Of a stretch of DNA of 64,000 bases, positions 1 through 12,137 are shown piece by piece. Both the position numbers and the translations under genes were made by a program. This DNA comes from Williamsia sp. 1138 (GTDB lineage Bacteria > Actinomycetota > Actinomycetes > Mycobacteriales > Mycobacteriaceae): NCBI RefSeq assembly GCF_002095435.2, contig NZ_MJEJ02000044.1:62001-126000 (forward strand), in the 5' to 3' direction. The notes below the pieces were generated by a model that ran no database searches, was not told where the DNA came from, and was given only the letters and a program-made list of their open reading frames with translations. How positions within the stretch are numbered: position 1 is the stretch's first letter; the number at the start of each line of letters is the position of its first letter.

Positions 1-2820
<2,820 letters not shown>

Positions 2821-2936
2821 GGACACTGACTCCTGACAATTGGTGAACGATCCACAGTTCGCCATGGACTGACCTCTAGGATATGCGGTCCGGCCAGCCG
2901 TTTTCACCGGCGGTCCACGGCACTACGATTCTCCGC

Positions 2937-3338
2937 ATGGTCTTCGCTGCCCGACTCCTCATCAATGCCGTCGCCATCTGGATCGCCGCCGCGCTCGTCG
3001 GTGGCATCTCGATCGCCACCGACGGTCGCGACACCGCTGCCCAGATCCTGGTGGTGCTGTTCATCGCCCTGGTCTTCACCATCGTGAACACCGCGATCAA
3101 ACCGATCGTCCAGCTGCTCTCGCTGCCGCTGCTGATCCTGACCCTCGGCCTGTTCACCCTGGTCATCAATGCGCTGATGCTGCTCTTGACGGCGTGGGTC
3201 ACCGAAACCACCGACTTCGGACTCAGCGTCGACGGCTTCTGGACCGCGATCTGGGGTTCGATCATCATCTCGATCGTGAACTTCCTGCTCGGCGCGCTGG
3301 TTCCCGACCGGGATCGCGACGACCGCCGATCCCGATGA
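2937..3338 (+). CDS. Phage-holin-4-like / YvlD-family integral membrane protein
   Basis: 133-aa, very hydrophobic protein with about four predicted membrane helices (MVFAARLLINAVAIW, ILVVLFIALVFTIVN, LLSLPLLILTLGLFTLVINA, then a C-terminal helix ending NFLLGALVP) and a charged tail RDRDDRRSR. It resembles the YvlD/mycobacterial phage-holin family; physiological role unknown, and the name does not imply a prophage. ATG 2937 was chosen over an in-frame upstream ATG because TACGAT (2924-2929) lies 7 nt before it and no Shine-Dalgarno is present, suggesting a leaderless mRNA. Its TGA lies inside the palindrome at 3331-3398. Divergent from hisD. Confidence 0.8.
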   Translation: MVFAARLLINAVAIWIAAALVGGISIATDGRDTAAQILVVLFIALVFTIVNTAIKPIVQLLSLPLLILTLGLFTLVINALMLLLTAWVTETTDFGLSVDGFWTAIWGSIIISIVNFLLGALVPDRDRDDRRSR

Positions 3339-3398
3339 TGGGTCGTTGTGGCGGAATCGACCTGCGGTTTTGTTCGCCACAAGGACCCACTATCGGGG
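3331..3398. repeat. Long intergenic palindrome, copy 1, between convergent genes
   Basis: Left arm CCCGATGATGGG..TTGTGGCGGAA pairs with right arm TTCGCCACAAGGACCC..TATCGGGG, with few mismatches. The whole convergent intergenic region is this element: it supplies the last Arg codon and TGA of the gene on the left, and its right end touches the TAA of the gene on the right (3399-3401). It is homologous, in inverted orientation, to the element at 57708-57774. It could act as a bidirectional terminator, or be a small dispersed repeat. Confidence 0.85.
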
Positions 3399-4439
3399 TT
3401 ACAAGGTCGAGTTGTCGATGACGAAGCGGTAGCGGACGTCGGAGGCGACGACGCGCTCGTAGGCTTCGTTGATCTGATCGGCCGCGATGACCTCGATCTC
3501 CGCACCGATGTTGTGTTCTGCGCAGAAGTCGAGCATCTCCTGCGTCTCGGCAATCCCGCCGATCATCGAACCGGCGAGGGAGCGGCGGTTCGCGACCAGA
3601 GAGAAAGCCCGTACCGAGATTGGCTTCTCGGGCAGACCGAGTTCAACGAGAGTCCCGTTGATGGCCAGCATCGACATGTACTTGTTGATGTCGAAGTTCG
3701 CCGAGACGGTGTTGAGGATGAGGTCGAACTTGCCGCGAAGTGCTTTGAAGGTGTCGGGATCGTCGGTGGCGTAGTAGTTGCTCGCACCGAGACGGAGCCC
3801 GTCTTCCATCTTTTTCAACGACTGCGAGATCACACTGACCTCGGCACCCATCGCATGGGCGATCTTGACTCCCAAGTGTCCCAGACCTCCGAGCCCGATG
3901 ATGGCAACGCGCTTACCCGGGCCCGCACCCCAATGGCGCAGAGGAGAGTAGGTGGTGATGCCGGCGCACAGCAGTGGGGCCGCCACGTCGAGGGACAGCG
4001 AGTCAGGGATCCGCAGGACGTAGTTGGCGTCGACCACCACTTCCTGGGCGTAGCCTCCGGTGGTCGGTTTTCCGTCGGCACCGATTGCGTTGTAGGTGCC
4101 GACATTCCCCTTCTCGCAGTACTGCTCCTGGCCCAGCAGGCAGGGTTCACATTCGCGGCAGGAGTCGACGAAACATCCCACGCCTACCCGGTCCCCGACC
4201 TGGTACTTGGTGACCTCGGAACCGATCTCGGAGACGGTGCCGGCGATCTCATGACCAGGTACGACGGGGTAACGGGTGCCACCCCACTCGTCGCGCGCTG
4301 TGTGGATGTCGCTGTGACAGATGCCCGCATACGCAATGGCGATGCGTACGTCGGCCGGGCCCACGTCGCGCGTCTCGATGGTGGTCGGAACCAGAGCTTC
4401 GCTCGCAGACGGCGCGGCGTAGGCATTGATGGTCGGCAC
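3399..4439 (-). CDS. adhC: Zn-dependent NADP alcohol dehydrogenase (AdhC/cinnamyl-alcohol dehydrogenase type)
   Basis: 346-aa medium-chain dehydrogenase, probably reducing aldehydes with NADPH. Catalytic-zinc ligands are visible as C41 in GICHSD and the H63-E64 pair in VVPGHE. The structural zinc uses the four Cys of the block 94-108 ([16 protein letters not shown]). The Rossmann motif is GLGGLGHLG. The closest family is the YahK/mycobacterial AdhC group. The start is GTG 4437-4439 with GGAGG 9 nt upstream. It stands alone, convergent with the membrane protein; the 122 bp upstream contains several near-palindromic ATATG/CATAT steps (about 4494-4512) that may be regulatory. True substrate unknown. 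Confidence 0.88.
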   Translation of the reverse strand: MPTINAYAAPSASEALVPTTIETRDVGPADVRIAIAYAGICHSDIHTARDEWGGTRYPVVPGHEIAGTVSEIGSEVTKYQVGDRVGVGCFVDSCRECEPCLLGQEQYCEKGNVGTYNAIGADGKPTTGGYAQEVVVDANYVLRIPDSLSLDVAAPLLCAGITTYSPLRHWGAGPGKRVAIIGLGGLGHLGVKIAHAMGAEVSVISQSLKKMEDGLRLGASNYYATDDPDTFKALRGKFDLILNTVSANFDINKYMSMLAINGTLVELGLPEKPISVRAFSLVANRRSLAGSMIGGIAETQEMLDFCAEHNIGAEIEVIAADQINEAYERVVASDVRYRFVIDNSTL

Positions 4440-4561
4440 GTGTTCTTACCTCCGAAAATCGGGTGGGGTGGGCGGAACCGCCGAAGTCAAGCCTACATAC
4501 GCATATGAGCATGGCTAATGATTGCGAGATGTGCCACAACGCGGAATAACGCGGTCTGCTG

Positions 4562-5428
4562 CTACTCGCCGACCCAGTCGAACCCGACGTCCAGGGCGGT
4601 CACCGAGTGGGTGAGACCCCCGACCGCCAGGTACTCGACGCCGGTCCTGGCGTAATCCTGCGCGACGTCGATGGTGAGCCCACCGGAGCTCTCCAGTTTC
4701 GTCGACGGAGACTTCGCATTTCGGCGCTGCACTGCCATCTGCGTCTGCCAGAGTGGAAAGTTGTCCAGCAGAACGAGTTCGGCGCCCAACGCCAGGGCTT
4801 CGTCGAGTTGCTCGAGACTGTCGACCTCGACCTCACACGCGATGTCGGGTGCCGCCGCTCGCACCGCGTTCAGCGCCGCCGTGACCGATCCTGCCGCTGC
4901 GACGTGGTTGTCCTTGATCAGCGCGGCGTCGCCGAGACCCATGCGATGGTTGTGACCGCCCCCGCACCGCACCGCGTACTTCTGCAGTGAACGCATGCCT
5001 GGCAACGTCTTTCGCGAGTCCCGGATCTGCGCCTTCGTATCGGAGACCTCCGCGACCCAGAGGGCCGTGGCGCTCGCGATACCGGACAGGTGGCACAGCA
5101 GGTTCAGTGCCGTGCGCTCGGCCACGAGTAAACCGGCAACCGGGCCGCGCACAGTGGCCACCGCCGTGCCGGGTTCGAGTTCGGCACCGTCCTCGAGTCG
5201 GTCGAGTACCTCGTACTCGCCAGAACCGACGACGGCGTCGAAGACCTCGAGCGCCACGTCGAGGCCCGCCAGCACACCGTGCTGACGACTCGACAGCACC
5301 GCAGTCGCCACCGCTCCGGCGGGAACCGTTGCGGCCGTGGTGACGTCGGGTCCGTAACGCAGGTCCTCGTCGAGGGCGGTCGCGATCAGGGTCGCAACCT
5401 CTGCAGAGCCGGCCGGGTTGCCCGTCAC
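4562..5428 (-). CDS. nadC: Nicotinate-nucleotide pyrophosphorylase (carboxylating)
   Basis: Converts quinolinate and PRPP to nicotinate mononucleotide, CO2 and PPi in de novo NAD synthesis. The 288-aa product has the diagnostic [37 protein letters not shown] and the acidic strand [12 protein letters not shown] start (5426-5428) overlaps the nadA TGA as GTGA, so it is translated directly after nadA. nadB, which sits between these genes in Mycobacterium, is absent. Confidence 0.96.
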   Translation of the reverse strand: MTGNPAGSAEVATLIATALDEDLRYGPDVTTAATVPAGAVATAVLSSRQHGVLAGLDVALEVFDAVVGSGEYEVLDRLEDGAELEPGTAVATVRGPVAGLLVAERTALNLLCHLSGIASATALWVAEVSDTKAQIRDSRKTLPGMRSLQKYAVRCGGGHNHRMGLGDAALIKDNHVAAAGSVTAALNAVRAAAPDIACEVEVDSLEQLDEALALGAELVLLDNFPLWQTQMAVQRRNAKSPSTKLESSGGLTIDVAQDYARTGVEYLAVGGLTHSVTALDVGFDWVGE

Positions 5429-6444
5429 TCCCCCGTCCCGGGGGTGCCGATCTCGATCATCCGCTGCACACTCAGCTTTGCCCGCGCAGCAACATCGGGT
5501 GCCACGTGGACCTCGTCTTTGCCCTCACGCAGGCAGCGCAGCAGTGCGGCCGGGGTGATCATCTTCATGTAGGGGCACGAGGCGCGATCGTTGACGGCCT
5601 GGAAATCGACGTTCGGCGCAGCCTTGCGCAATTGATGCAGCATCCCGACCTCGGTCGCAACGAGAACCTGTGTCGCACCTGTCTCCCGCGCGGCGTCGAG
5701 CATGCCTCCGGTCGAGAGGATCTTCACCTTGTCGGCAGGAACGAAACCCTCACCGGCGAGGTAGAGAGCCGACGTGGCGCAACCACATTCGGGGTGGACA
5801 TACAGTTCGGCGTCGGGATGCGATTGCGACTTGGCAGTGAGTTCGTCGCCGTTGATCCCGGCGTGAACGTGGCACTCGCCTGCCCAGATCTGCATGTTCT
5901 GCCGACCTGTGACGCGCTTGACGTGGGCACCGAGGAACTGGTCCGGCAGGAACAGCACCTCTTTGTCGGGATCGATCGAGTTGACGACGTCGACTGCGTT
6001 CGACGAGGTGCAGCAGATGTCGGTCAGACCCTTCACCTCGGCCGTCGTGTTGACGTACGAGACGACCACCGCATCGGGGTACTCCGCTTTCCACGCTCGC
6101 AGGTCGTCGGCGGTGATCGAGTCGGCGAGTGAGCAGCCTGCCCGCTCGTCCGGGATCAGGACGCGCTTGTCCGGGCTCAGGATCTTGGCGGTCTCCGCCA
6201 TGAAGTGAACGCCGCAGAAGATGATCTCGTCGGTCTCGGCCTCTGCCGCGATACGCGACAAGGCGAGGGAATCGCCCACATGATCGGCGACGTCCTGAAT
6301 GGCGGGCAACTGATAGTTGTGGGCCAGCAGAGTGGCGTTGCGCTTCTTGGCGAGGCTTTTGATCTCGGCAAACCATTCGGGTGTCGGCTCGACCCCGGTG
6401 TAGGCGGGTTCGGTTGACCCGAGCGTGAGTGACGTGGTGGTCAT
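5425..6444 (-). CDS. nadA: Quinolinate synthase A (4Fe-4S)
   Basis: Condenses iminoaspartate with dihydroxyacetone phosphate to quinolinate. The 339-aa protein includes AHNYQ near residue 41 and three conserved cluster-ligand candidates: C104 (AGCSLAD), C220 (HPEC) and C290 (CPYM). I use ATG 6442-6444 because AGGAGG lies 8 nt upstream; an in-frame extension to 6783 would cross the regulatory region. It heads a two-gene nadA-nadC operon divergent from a Nudix-type regulator, with a palindrome between them (6503-6527) as probable operator. Its substrate iminoaspartate must come from an enzyme encoded elsewhere, since nadB is missing here. Confidence 0.95.
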   Translation of the reverse strand: MTTTSLTLGSTEPAYTGVEPTPEWFAEIKSLAKKRNATLLAHNYQLPAIQDVADHVGDSLALSRIAAEAETDEIIFCGVHFMAETAKILSPDKRVLIPDERAGCSLADSITADDLRAWKAEYPDAVVVSYVNTTAEVKGLTDICCTSSNAVDVVNSIDPDKEVLFLPDQFLGAHVKRVTGRQNMQIWAGECHVHAGINGDELTAKSQSHPDAELYVHPECGCATSALYLAGEGFVPADKVKILSTGGMLDAARETGATQVLVATEVGMLHQLRKAAPNVDFQAVNDRASCPYMKMITPAALLRCLREGKDEVHVAPDVAARAKLSVQRMIEIGTPGTGE

Positions 6445-6502
6445 GACAACCACCTCCTGTTCGTGGCGCCGGTCAATCGTCGGCCGGCCTGGGATTGGGC
6501 TG

Positions 6503-6527
6503 GGTTTTCGACTGTAGATCGAAAACC
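6503..6527. promoter_or_regulatory. Candidate operator for the Nudix-type NAD regulator
   Basis: Perfect inverted repeat GGTTTTCGA-N7-TCGAAAACC between divergent nadA and the regulator gene, about 59 nt before the nadA start. Location and symmetry fit repression of nadA-nadC by the neighbouring regulator; the binding is inferred. Confidence 0.65.
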
Positions 6528-6633
6528 TGCCACGATCGTAGCACTGGACGGTGTGGGGGCGATCACCCGACAGCGCGCCGGCAGGAACTCGGCTGGTCAG
6601 GCGCGGGCCGACTATGCCACTACACTCGCAGCC

Positions 6634-7329
6634 ATGCCCGCTCAGAGTGTCCTTCACGAGGTCCTCTGCGCCGTGTTCCAGGTTCGTGAACACCACCTCG
6701 GCCAAGCCCCCCAACTCTCGGTGCTCCTGTGGCAGCGCGCGTATGACCCGCAGGCCGGTTCGTGGTCGCTGCCAGGTGGACACCTTCGTGCCGACGAAGA
6801 CCTCAGAACGTCAGCGCTTCGTCAACTCGCAGACAAGGTCGACGTCCGAGAGGTCGCCCACCTCGAACAGCTGACCGTGTTCTCTGCGCCCGATCGTGTC
6901 CCCGGTCCGCGGGTGATCGCATCGTCGTACCTCGGCATGGTGCCCTCGGATTCGCGACCGAACCTGCCACCCGACACACGCTGGCACCCGGTGTCACTGC
7001 TGCCTCAGATCAGCTTTGACCACAGCACGATCATCGAGCGGGCGCGATCACGACTCGCCGCGAAGCTGTCCTATACGAACATCGCGTTTGCGCTCGCGCC
7101 ACCCGAGTTCTCGATGTCGGCCTTGTCCGATATCTATTGCGCTGCACTGGGTTACCCGGTCGATTCGACGAACCTGTTGCGCATCCTGTCGCGCCGCGGC
7201 GTGATCACCGCGACCGGGACGGTTGGCCGAACGGGACCGAGCGGCGGACGGCCCCCAGCGTTGTATCGGTTCGCCGACAATCGACTACGCATCACCGACG
7301 AGTTCGCGACGCTACGTCCGCCTCCCTGA
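6634..7329 (+). CDS. Nudix-related transcriptional regulator of NAD synthesis (NrtR/NdnR type)
   Basis: 231-aa protein with an N-terminal Nudix-like fold ([28 protein letters not shown]) whose Nudix box is degenerate, so it probably binds a nucleotide ligand such as ADP-ribose without hydrolysing it. The C-terminal half ([30 protein letters not shown]) is the winged-helix typical of NrtR. In Corynebacterium glutamicum the related NdnR represses nadA-nadC, and this gene is divergent from the same pair. ATG 6634 was chosen: TACACT (6621-6626) sits 7 nt upstream, suggesting a leaderless mRNA, and the longer frame upstream runs through the operator. Confidence 0.88.
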   Translation: MPAQSVLHEVLCAVFQVREHHLGQAPQLSVLLWQRAYDPQAGSWSLPGGHLRADEDLRTSALRQLADKVDVREVAHLEQLTVFSAPDRVPGPRVIASSYLGMVPSDSRPNLPPDTRWHPVSLLPQISFDHSTIIERARSRLAAKLSYTNIAFALAPPEFSMSALSDIYCAALGYPVDSTNLLRILSRRGVITATGTVGRTGPSGGRPPALYRFADNRLRITDEFATLRPPP

Positions 7330-7339
7330 CCATCCCGAT

Positions 7340-7423
7340 CGTGCCCTTCCAGGCGCCGACCGTGCCGTTCCCGCCGTCGAGCGTGCCGTTGCCGACGCCG
7401 AACGTGCCGTTGAGAGCACCAAG
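7340..7423 (+). repeat. 21-bp tandem repeat array A (4 units)
   Basis: Four consecutive 21-bp units start with CGTGCC; the first ends CGCCGAC and the others diverge at their 3' ends. Read in one plus-strand frame they give heptads of the kind ADRAVPA-VERAVAD-AERAVES. No ribosome-binding site or convincing gene covers them. The region lies between convergent regulator genes. The unit resembles the repeat inside the bioF-bioD junction. Confidence 0.85.
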
Positions 7424-7456
7424 CACGAGCCCGGCCGTTGTCGGCAACGGACGGGG

Positions 7457-7561
7457 GCCCACTCGACGTCCACAAGAGCCCGGTCGACGCACGTAACGGC
7501 CCGGTCGACGCACGTAACGGCCCGGTCGATGTCCAGAAGGGCACGCTCGACAGCAGAAGGG
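7457..7561 (+). repeat. 21-bp tandem repeat array B (5 units)
   Basis: Five 21-bp units. Units 2 and 3 (7478-7498, 7499-7519) are identical and begin GCCCGGTCGACGCACG; units 1, 4 and 5 are diverged. Same period as array A but a different consensus. All frames are open because of the period and GC content; one plus-strand frame gives GPVDARN heptads. It ends 8 bp before the marR stop codon. The identical units suggest recent expansion. Confidence 0.88.
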
Positions 7562-7568
7562 GGTTACG

Positions 7569-8006
7569 TCACTCGACCGTTCCTCGTCGACTGGACCCCT
7601 GTGTCACCTTGTCCAGCAGTTCGGCCAGAGTCGAGAGTTCTTCCTCTGTAAGAACTTCGAAAGCCGACGGCGCGGGGTCACCGATCGATCGGACGGAATC
7701 GAGGAGTTCACGCCCGGACCCGGTCAGCGACACGATCTTCGTCCGGCGATTGCCGGGGTCGACCTTTCTGTCCACCAGTCCACGCTCGGCGAGATCGTTG
7801 ACGGCGACGGTGGCAGCAGGAGCGTCGAGCGTTGCCGCGGCCGCCAACGCCTTGACCGAGCGCGGGCCGTCGTCGAGCCTACTCAGGACCCGAAACCTGC
7901 TGAAAGGCAGTCCACTTCGTTCGATCACTGCTCGGCGCCAGGTATCGCGATTACTGTGCACGAGCGACGCCATCACGTGCCAGACCTCGTCTCGGCGGTC
8001 ACTCAT
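7569..8006 (-). CDS. MarR-family transcriptional regulator
   Basis: 145-aa protein with a MarR winged helix: the recognition region is SVKALAAAATLDAPAATVAVNDLAERGLVDRKVDPGNRRTKIVSLT, the last part being the wing. The ATG (8004-8006) lies inside the 3' end of the exporter gene (8-nt overlap), so the two are co-translated. It probably represses the exporter operon and is released by a drug-like ligand; a candidate operator covers the exporter start region. Confidence 0.9.
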   Translation of the reverse strand: MSDRRDEVWHVMASLVHSNRDTWRRAVIERSGLPFSRFRVLSRLDDGPRSVKALAAAATLDAPAATVAVNDLAERGLVDRKVDPGNRRTKIVSLTGSGRELLDSVRSIGDPAPSAFEVLTEEELSTLAELLDKVTQGSSRRGTVE

Positions 8007-9492
8007 GTGTGCTCCCGCGAGCGCGCCCTGTCAGGGTGGGTTGAATGATCGGCTCCTCGTCCGATTCGGCGAACAACGTGGCAACCCGCCGCGTGGTGCG
8101 CGCCGACGCCGCAGTCGTCGAGTAGAAGCCGAGTGCGGCGATGCCGAGGGCCAACCCCACCGCAACCCACCACAGCGGAGCCATGTCCCCCACCGAGCCT
8201 GCTGAGTTCGCATCTGCGGCGATCACCGATCCGGCAAGCGTTCCCGACAACGCGACGCCCAGGCTGATCCCGACCTGGCGGCTGGTCGACGCGATGGCCG
8301 AGGCGGCACCGGCTCGATCTCGCGGCATCCCACTGACCGCGGCCGTCGTGATCGGTGCATTGACCATGCCGAAACCGATACCGAACACGCCGAACACCAC
8401 CAGCAGTTGCCAGTTGGGGGTGTATTGGTCTAGTCGGGTCAGGGTGGCCGACGCCACCGCCAGCAGCAATCCGGCGATCACCAGCGAGGGTCGCGTCCCG
8501 TACTTGCCGACCAGACGCCCCGACAGTGGTGAGAACACCAGGGTCCCGGCAGCAATGGGAAGGAACATCAGCCCGGTCTGCACCGGCGAGTAGTCGCGAA
8601 CGCTCTGCAGGTAGATGGACATCATGAACAGGAAGGCGCCGTAGGCGGCAAAGGCGAACACGCCGGTGATCGTCGCCGCCGCGAACGGAACACTCCGGAA
8701 GAACCGGAGCTCGATGAACGGTTCGTCGCGGCGTAATTCATAGCGGCAGAAGGCCGCGAACGCCACGATCGCGACGGCGAAGATCGCGATGGTGCGCGGA
8801 TCGGTCCAGCCCAATCCCGGCCCCTCGATCAAGCCAACGATCATGCCGACCATGAAGACGATCGCCAGTCCCTGCCCGATGGGATCGAGCCCCCGGACCG
8901 TCGCCGACTTCGATTCGGGCACGACGAGCGCCGTCGCGACGAGGGCGACCAGACAGATCGGCAGGTTGATCCAGAACACCGACTCCCAGCTGAAGGAGTC
9001 GATGAGCAGGCCACCCACGATCGGACCGAGGGCCATCGAGATCCCGACGACCGCTCCCCAGACACCCACTGCCCTCGCTCGCTCCACGCGGCCGGGAAAT
9101 GTCTGCGTGATGATCGACATCGCGACCGGATTGAGCATGGACCCACCGACCGCCTGGAGTAACCGGGCGGCGATGAGCACTTTGACGTCGGGCGCCAGAC
9201 TGCACAACAGCGATCCGAGCGCGAAGGTACCCAACCCGATCTGGAAGATCCGACGTCGGCCGAAGCGATCCGCCATCGTCCCCGACAGCAACAGCAGGCT
9301 CGCCAGTACCAGGGTGTACACATCGATGACCCATTGCAGCTGGGACGGGGTTGCGTCGAAATCGCTACGGATGGACGGGATGGCGACGTTGACGATGGTG
9401 GCGTCCATCGACACGATCAGCAGACTGAGGCAACAGGTCGCCAGGATCGCGACCTTACGGCGCGGACTGAGCGTGCCTGTAGTTGAGTTCAC
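7999..9492 (-). CDS. MFS drug exporter, DHA2 (EmrB/QacA, 14-helix) family
   Basis: 497-aa inner-membrane proton antiporter. Motif A is visible as GTMADRFGRRR after the second helix, motif D1 as SMDATIVNVAIPSI in helix 1, and motif C as GVWGAVVGISMALGPIVGGLL in helix 5. About 14 hydrophobic segments can be counted. GTG start (9490-9492). It forms a two-gene operon with the downstream marR gene, so its expression is likely self-regulated by that protein. Substrate unknown; the family exports cationic dyes, disinfectants and antibiotics. Confidence 0.92.
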   Translation of the reverse strand: MNSTTGTLSPRRKVAILATCCLSLLIVSMDATIVNVAIPSIRSDFDATPSQLQWVIDVYTLVLASLLLLSGTMADRFGRRRIFQIGLGTFALGSLLCSLAPDVKVLIAARLLQAVGGSMLNPVAMSIITQTFPGRVERARAVGVWGAVVGISMALGPIVGGLLIDSFSWESVFWINLPICLVALVATALVVPESKSATVRGLDPIGQGLAIVFMVGMIVGLIEGPGLGWTDPRTIAIFAVAIVAFAAFCRYELRRDEPFIELRFFRSVPFAAATITGVFAFAAYGAFLFMMSIYLQSVRDYSPVQTGLMFLPIAAGTLVFSPLSGRLVGKYGTRPSLVIAGLLLAVASATLTRLDQYTPNWQLLVVFGVFGIGFGMVNAPITTAAVSGMPRDRAGAASAIASTSRQVGISLGVALSGTLAGSVIAADANSAGSVGDMAPLWWVAVGLALGIAALGFYSTTAASARTTRRVATLFAESDEEPIIQPTLTGRARGSTHE

Positions 9493-9517
9493 CTAACTAT
9501 TGTGAAACTACAACTAT
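9476..9517. promoter_or_regulatory. Candidate MarR operator/promoter of the exporter operon
   Basis: Around the exporter start, TGTAGTTGAGTTCAC and GTGAAACTACA face each other across a short centre containing TAACTATT, and CAACTAT follows. The GTAGTT/AACTAC half-sites are symmetric and AT-rich relative to the surroundings. Binding by the co-transcribed MarR protein is inferred. Confidence 0.45.
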
Positions 9518-9533
9518 CGCCGCGGCAAGGCAC

Positions 9534-10121
9534 TCAGCTGTGCGATGGCTCACTGGGAGTCGAAGCGAGGGCCGTCGAACCATCGGTGAGCGAGGTCGGG
9601 TGGCCGAGATCGGCCTCTCGATTCATCACCACGAGCAGAAAGTACGTCACCAATGCGGTGAGGGGCGCGACCACCAGCAACACCCACGACATGCTCAGCC
9701 CGCCCAATGTGTCGAGATGTGCGCCATCGATCCGAAGAGTGGGCGGTTGGGTGAACTCACCCCCTACCGGAACGCCATCCCGACCTGGAAAACGTTGCCG
9801 CGCAACAGCGTCGCCCACCCATACCGCGACAATTCCCGCCGCAACTGCGCCGGCCGACAACCCGACCACTCCGAGGGGGCCGCGCAGCGCGGGCGGGTAC
9901 CAGAACACGATGGCCAGGACGACACCCGCAGCAAGGGCAAGGCAGAAGAATCGCGCGATCGCGCCGAACTCGGCCGTCGCATCGCCGATGGCGACCGCCC
10001 GGCCGCCCTCGACGACCCGCCCTTCGATGCCCGGTGTGAGCAGGGCCCAGACAATGCCCCAGATGATCCCGGTCGCCGCCACGCCCACGACGGCGAACAG
10101 CCCGGACCGGCCACTGCTCAT
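9534..10121 (-). CDS. DUF2567-like membrane protein of the biotin operon
   Basis: 195-aa protein with four hydrophobic segments (LFAVVGVAATGIIWGIVWALL, FFCLALAAGVVLAIVFWY, VVGLSAGAVAAGIVAVWVG, WVLLVVAPLTALVTYFLLVV) and a hydrophilic Ser/Thr-rich tail. Same position as the M. tuberculosis membrane gene after bioB and Rv1590 (Rv1591). The ATG (10119-10121) overlaps the bsaP stop as ATGA, so a longer in-frame start upstream is rejected. Function unknown; it is the last gene of the biotin operon. Confidence 0.78.
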   Translation of the reverse strand: MSSGRSGLFAVVGVAATGIIWGIVWALLTPGIEGRVVEGGRAVAIGDATAEFGAIARFFCLALAAGVVLAIVFWYPPALRGPLGVVGLSAGAVAAGIVAVWVGDAVARQRFPGRDGVPVGGEFTQPPTLRIDGAHLDTLGGLSMSWVLLVVAPLTALVTYFLLVVMNREADLGHPTSLTDGSTALASTPSEPSHS

Positions 10122-10369
10122 CAACGTTGTGTCAGCTCCACGGAATCGACGGTACCGTGCCGCGTACAGCGGGCGGACCAGCCGTCGGGGCGCACCTGTA
10201 CCACCATCCGCCGTCCGCATTGACCGCAATAGCGCGGCGGCTCCAACCCCAATTGCGCTGCGCGCGGTATGGACTGCGGGTCTTCGACATCGAGTTTCAC
10301 CCCGGTGTACACCCCGAACACCAACGGTGTAGCCAGCGGTGTCGGGATGTCACTCACGAGTGGGCTCAC
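10121..10369 (-). CDS. bsaP: Biotin synthase auxiliary protein BsaP
   Basis: 82-aa protein directly after bioB (2-nt gap), start GTG 10367-10369. It has Cys at 48, 51 and 68 in [29 protein letters not shown]. It is the equivalent of M. tuberculosis Rv1590. In mycobacteria this small iron-sulfur protein is reported to support BioB turnover, probably by helping rebuild the sacrificial 2Fe-2S cluster that donates sulfur. The Cys pattern and position support the call; the role here is by homology. Confidence 0.85.
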   Translation of the reverse strand: MSPLVSDIPTPLATPLVFGVYTGVKLDVEDPQSIPRAAQLGLEPPRYCGQCGRRMVVQVRPDGWSARCTRHGTVDSVELTQR

Positions 10370-10371
10370 GC

Positions 10372-11385
10372 TCAGATCGAGTCGTTGAGTGCCTTGATCG
10401 GCATCTGCAACTCTTCGAGCAGATCCAGATCCGTCTCGGCCGGACGACCGAGGGTGGTCAGGTAGTTACCGACGATGACCGCGTTGATGCCACCGAGGAT
10501 GCCCTGCTTGGCGCCGAGGTCACCCAAGGTGATCTCCCGGCCACCGGCGAAACGCAAGATGGTGCGCGGCAACGCCAATCGGAACGCGGCCACCGCCTTG
10601 AGTGCCTCTGCGGCCGGCAAGACCTCGAGGTCCCCGAACGGGGTGCCCGGGCGCGGGTTCAAAAAGTTCAGTGGCACCTCATCGGGATCGAGTGCTGCCA
10701 GATCCGCGGCGAACTCCGCGCGCTGCTCCAGGCTTTCCCCCATGCCCAGGATGCCGCCACAGCAGACCTCCATGCCGGCTTCGCGGATCATCTTCAGCGT
10801 GCCGAAACGCTCTTCCCAGCTGTGCGTGGTGACAACGTTCGGGAAATGTGAGCGTGCGGTCTCCAGGTTGTGGTTGTAGCGATGCACCCCCATCGCCTTG
10901 AGCTCGTCGACCTGCTCCTGCGTCAACATCCCCAAACTGCACGCGATCTGGATGTCGACCTCAGCACGAATCGCCTCGATACCGGCCGCAACCTGAGCCA
11001 TCAGACGCTTGTCCGGCCCACGCACCGCCGCCACGATGCAAAACTCCGTCGCACCCGACTTCGCAGTCTGCTTGGCCGCCTCCACCAACGCCGGGATATC
11101 GATCCACGCGCTGCGCACCGGCGAGGCGAACAGCCCTGACTGCGAGCAGAAATGGCAATCCTCGGGACAACCACCGGTCTTGAGGGAGATGATGCCTTCC
11201 ACCTCGACCTCAGGCCCGCAGTGCTTCATCCGCACGTCGTGCGCGAGCTGCAGCAGGTCCGTCAACCGGTCATCGGACAACTGCAAGATCTGCAGCACCT
11301 GATCCTGGCTCAAACCCTCACCGCGTTCCAACACCTGCTCACGCGCAACATCGAGAATGTCCGTGCGTACTGGCGCCTGGGTCAC
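10372..11385 (-). CDS. bioB: Biotin synthase (radical SAM)
   Basis: Inserts sulfur into dethiobiotin to form biotin. The 337-aa protein has the radical-SAM triad C73-x3-C77-x2-C80 (CPEDCHFC). Conserved segments [12 protein letters not shown] and [10 protein letters not shown] follow, and the 2Fe-2S site residues lie in [14 protein letters not shown] and [11 protein letters not shown] choose GTG 11383-11385: GGAGG precedes it by 6 nt and the protein then begins MTQAPVRTD like mycobacterial BioB; an ATG seven codons upstream lacks a comparable site. It lies 35 nt after bioD. Confidence 0.96.
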   Translation of the reverse strand: MTQAPVRTDILDVAREQVLERGEGLSQDQVLQILQLSDDRLTDLLQLAHDVRMKHCGPEVEVEGIISLKTGGCPEDCHFCSQSGLFASPVRSAWIDIPALVEAAKQTAKSGATEFCIVAAVRGPDKRLMAQVAAGIEAIRAEVDIQIACSLGMLTQEQVDELKAMGVHRYNHNLETARSHFPNVVTTHSWEERFGTLKMIREAGMEVCCGGILGMGESLEQRAEFAADLAALDPDEVPLNFLNPRPGTPFGDLEVLPAAEALKAVAAFRLALPRTILRFAGGREITLGDLGAKQGILGGINAVIVGNYLTTLGRPAETDLDLLEELQMPIKALNDSI

Positions 11386-11420
11386 GTTGGGCCTCCCTCT
11401 CGTCATGACACTTTGCGGTC

Positions 11421-12137
11421 CTAGTGTGCCCTATCACCTGGGTCGGCGGACTTGGGGTGCACCACAAGCCGCGACAACCAATCGGCGTCGAACCATCGCT
11501 GTGCCTGCGCACCGAAGCGCTGCCGATCGAAACCGCCCGCGCCTGCCGGGATCCGGCCGACGATCGGCACACCGGTGACCAGCGGTAGGTCCTCCAGATT
11601 GCAGCGCTGCGCGAGATCGGGTTCGTCGGGCCAGGAACCGATGACGATGCCGGCACAGTCGAGGCCGGCAGCGCCGATGGCGCGAACGGTCAGCTCGGTG
11701 TGGTTCAAGGTGCCGAGCCCTGCGGCGGCGACCACCAGCAACGGGGCGTCCAGGCCCGCCGCCACATCGAGGATCGTGAGGTCGGGAGCCAGCCGCACCA
11801 GTGCTCCGCCTGCACCTTCGACCAATGTCAGGTCGTGATCATCGAACTCTGCCGTCGCGGACAGGACTGTCGCGAGGTCGACGAAGGGTGCGCCCTCCCG
11901 ACGGGCGGCGCGGTCCGGCGCCAATGGGTCCCGGTAGCGAAAACTCTCGGCGGTCGCTTCAACCCCGGCCAGCCGACGCACGTCGGCGATGTCCCCGGGC
12001 TCGCCCGGCCCCACCCCGGTCTGCGCCGGTTTGCAGACGGCAACCGAGGCTCCGCGGCCGATCGCCGCGGCCGCGAGTGCCGCGGTGGCGACCGTTTTGC
12101 CGACGTCCGTAGAGGTGCCGGTGACCACGATCCTCAT
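11421..12137 (-). CDS. bioD: Dethiobiotin synthetase
   Basis: ATP-dependent carboxylation and ring closure of diaminopelargonate. The 238-aa P-loop protein has a Walker [10 protein letters not shown] (7-15; the family usual is GTGTDVGKT), the switch region CKPAQTG and the active-site loop EGAGGALV. The ATG (12135-12137) overlaps the TGA of a 23-codon micro-ORF that starts just after bioF, so bioF, the micro-ORF and bioD may be read by re-initiating ribosomes. Confidence 0.94.
   Translation of the reverse strand: MRIVVTGTSTDVGKTVATAALAAAAIGRGASVAVCKPAQTGVGPGEPGDIADVRRLAGVEATAESFRYRDPLAPDRAARREGAPFVDLATVLSATAEFDDHDLTLVEGAGGALVRLAPDLTILDVAAGLDAPLLVVAAAGLGTLNHTELTVRAIGAAGLDCAGIVIGSWPDEPDLAQRCNLEDLPLVTGVPIVGRIPAGAGGFDRQRFGAQAQRWFDADWLSRLVVHPKSADPGDRAH

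Noticed and set aside
2937-3338. Prophage holin
   Set aside because: The membrane protein belongs to a family common on actinobacterial chromosomes; no lysin, capsid or integrase gene is nearby.
6445-6783. Upstream in-frame extension of nadA
   Set aside because: It would cover the regulatory palindrome and the divergent regulator start; ATG 6444 has AGGAGG.
7457-7561. CRISPR array
   Set aside because: Units are contiguous without spacers, and no cas genes are in the window.
7223-7651. Plus-strand 142-codon frame spanning the 21-bp arrays as a gene
   Set aside because: No ribosome site, it overlaps both flanking genes, and all frames are open there because the period is a multiple of three.
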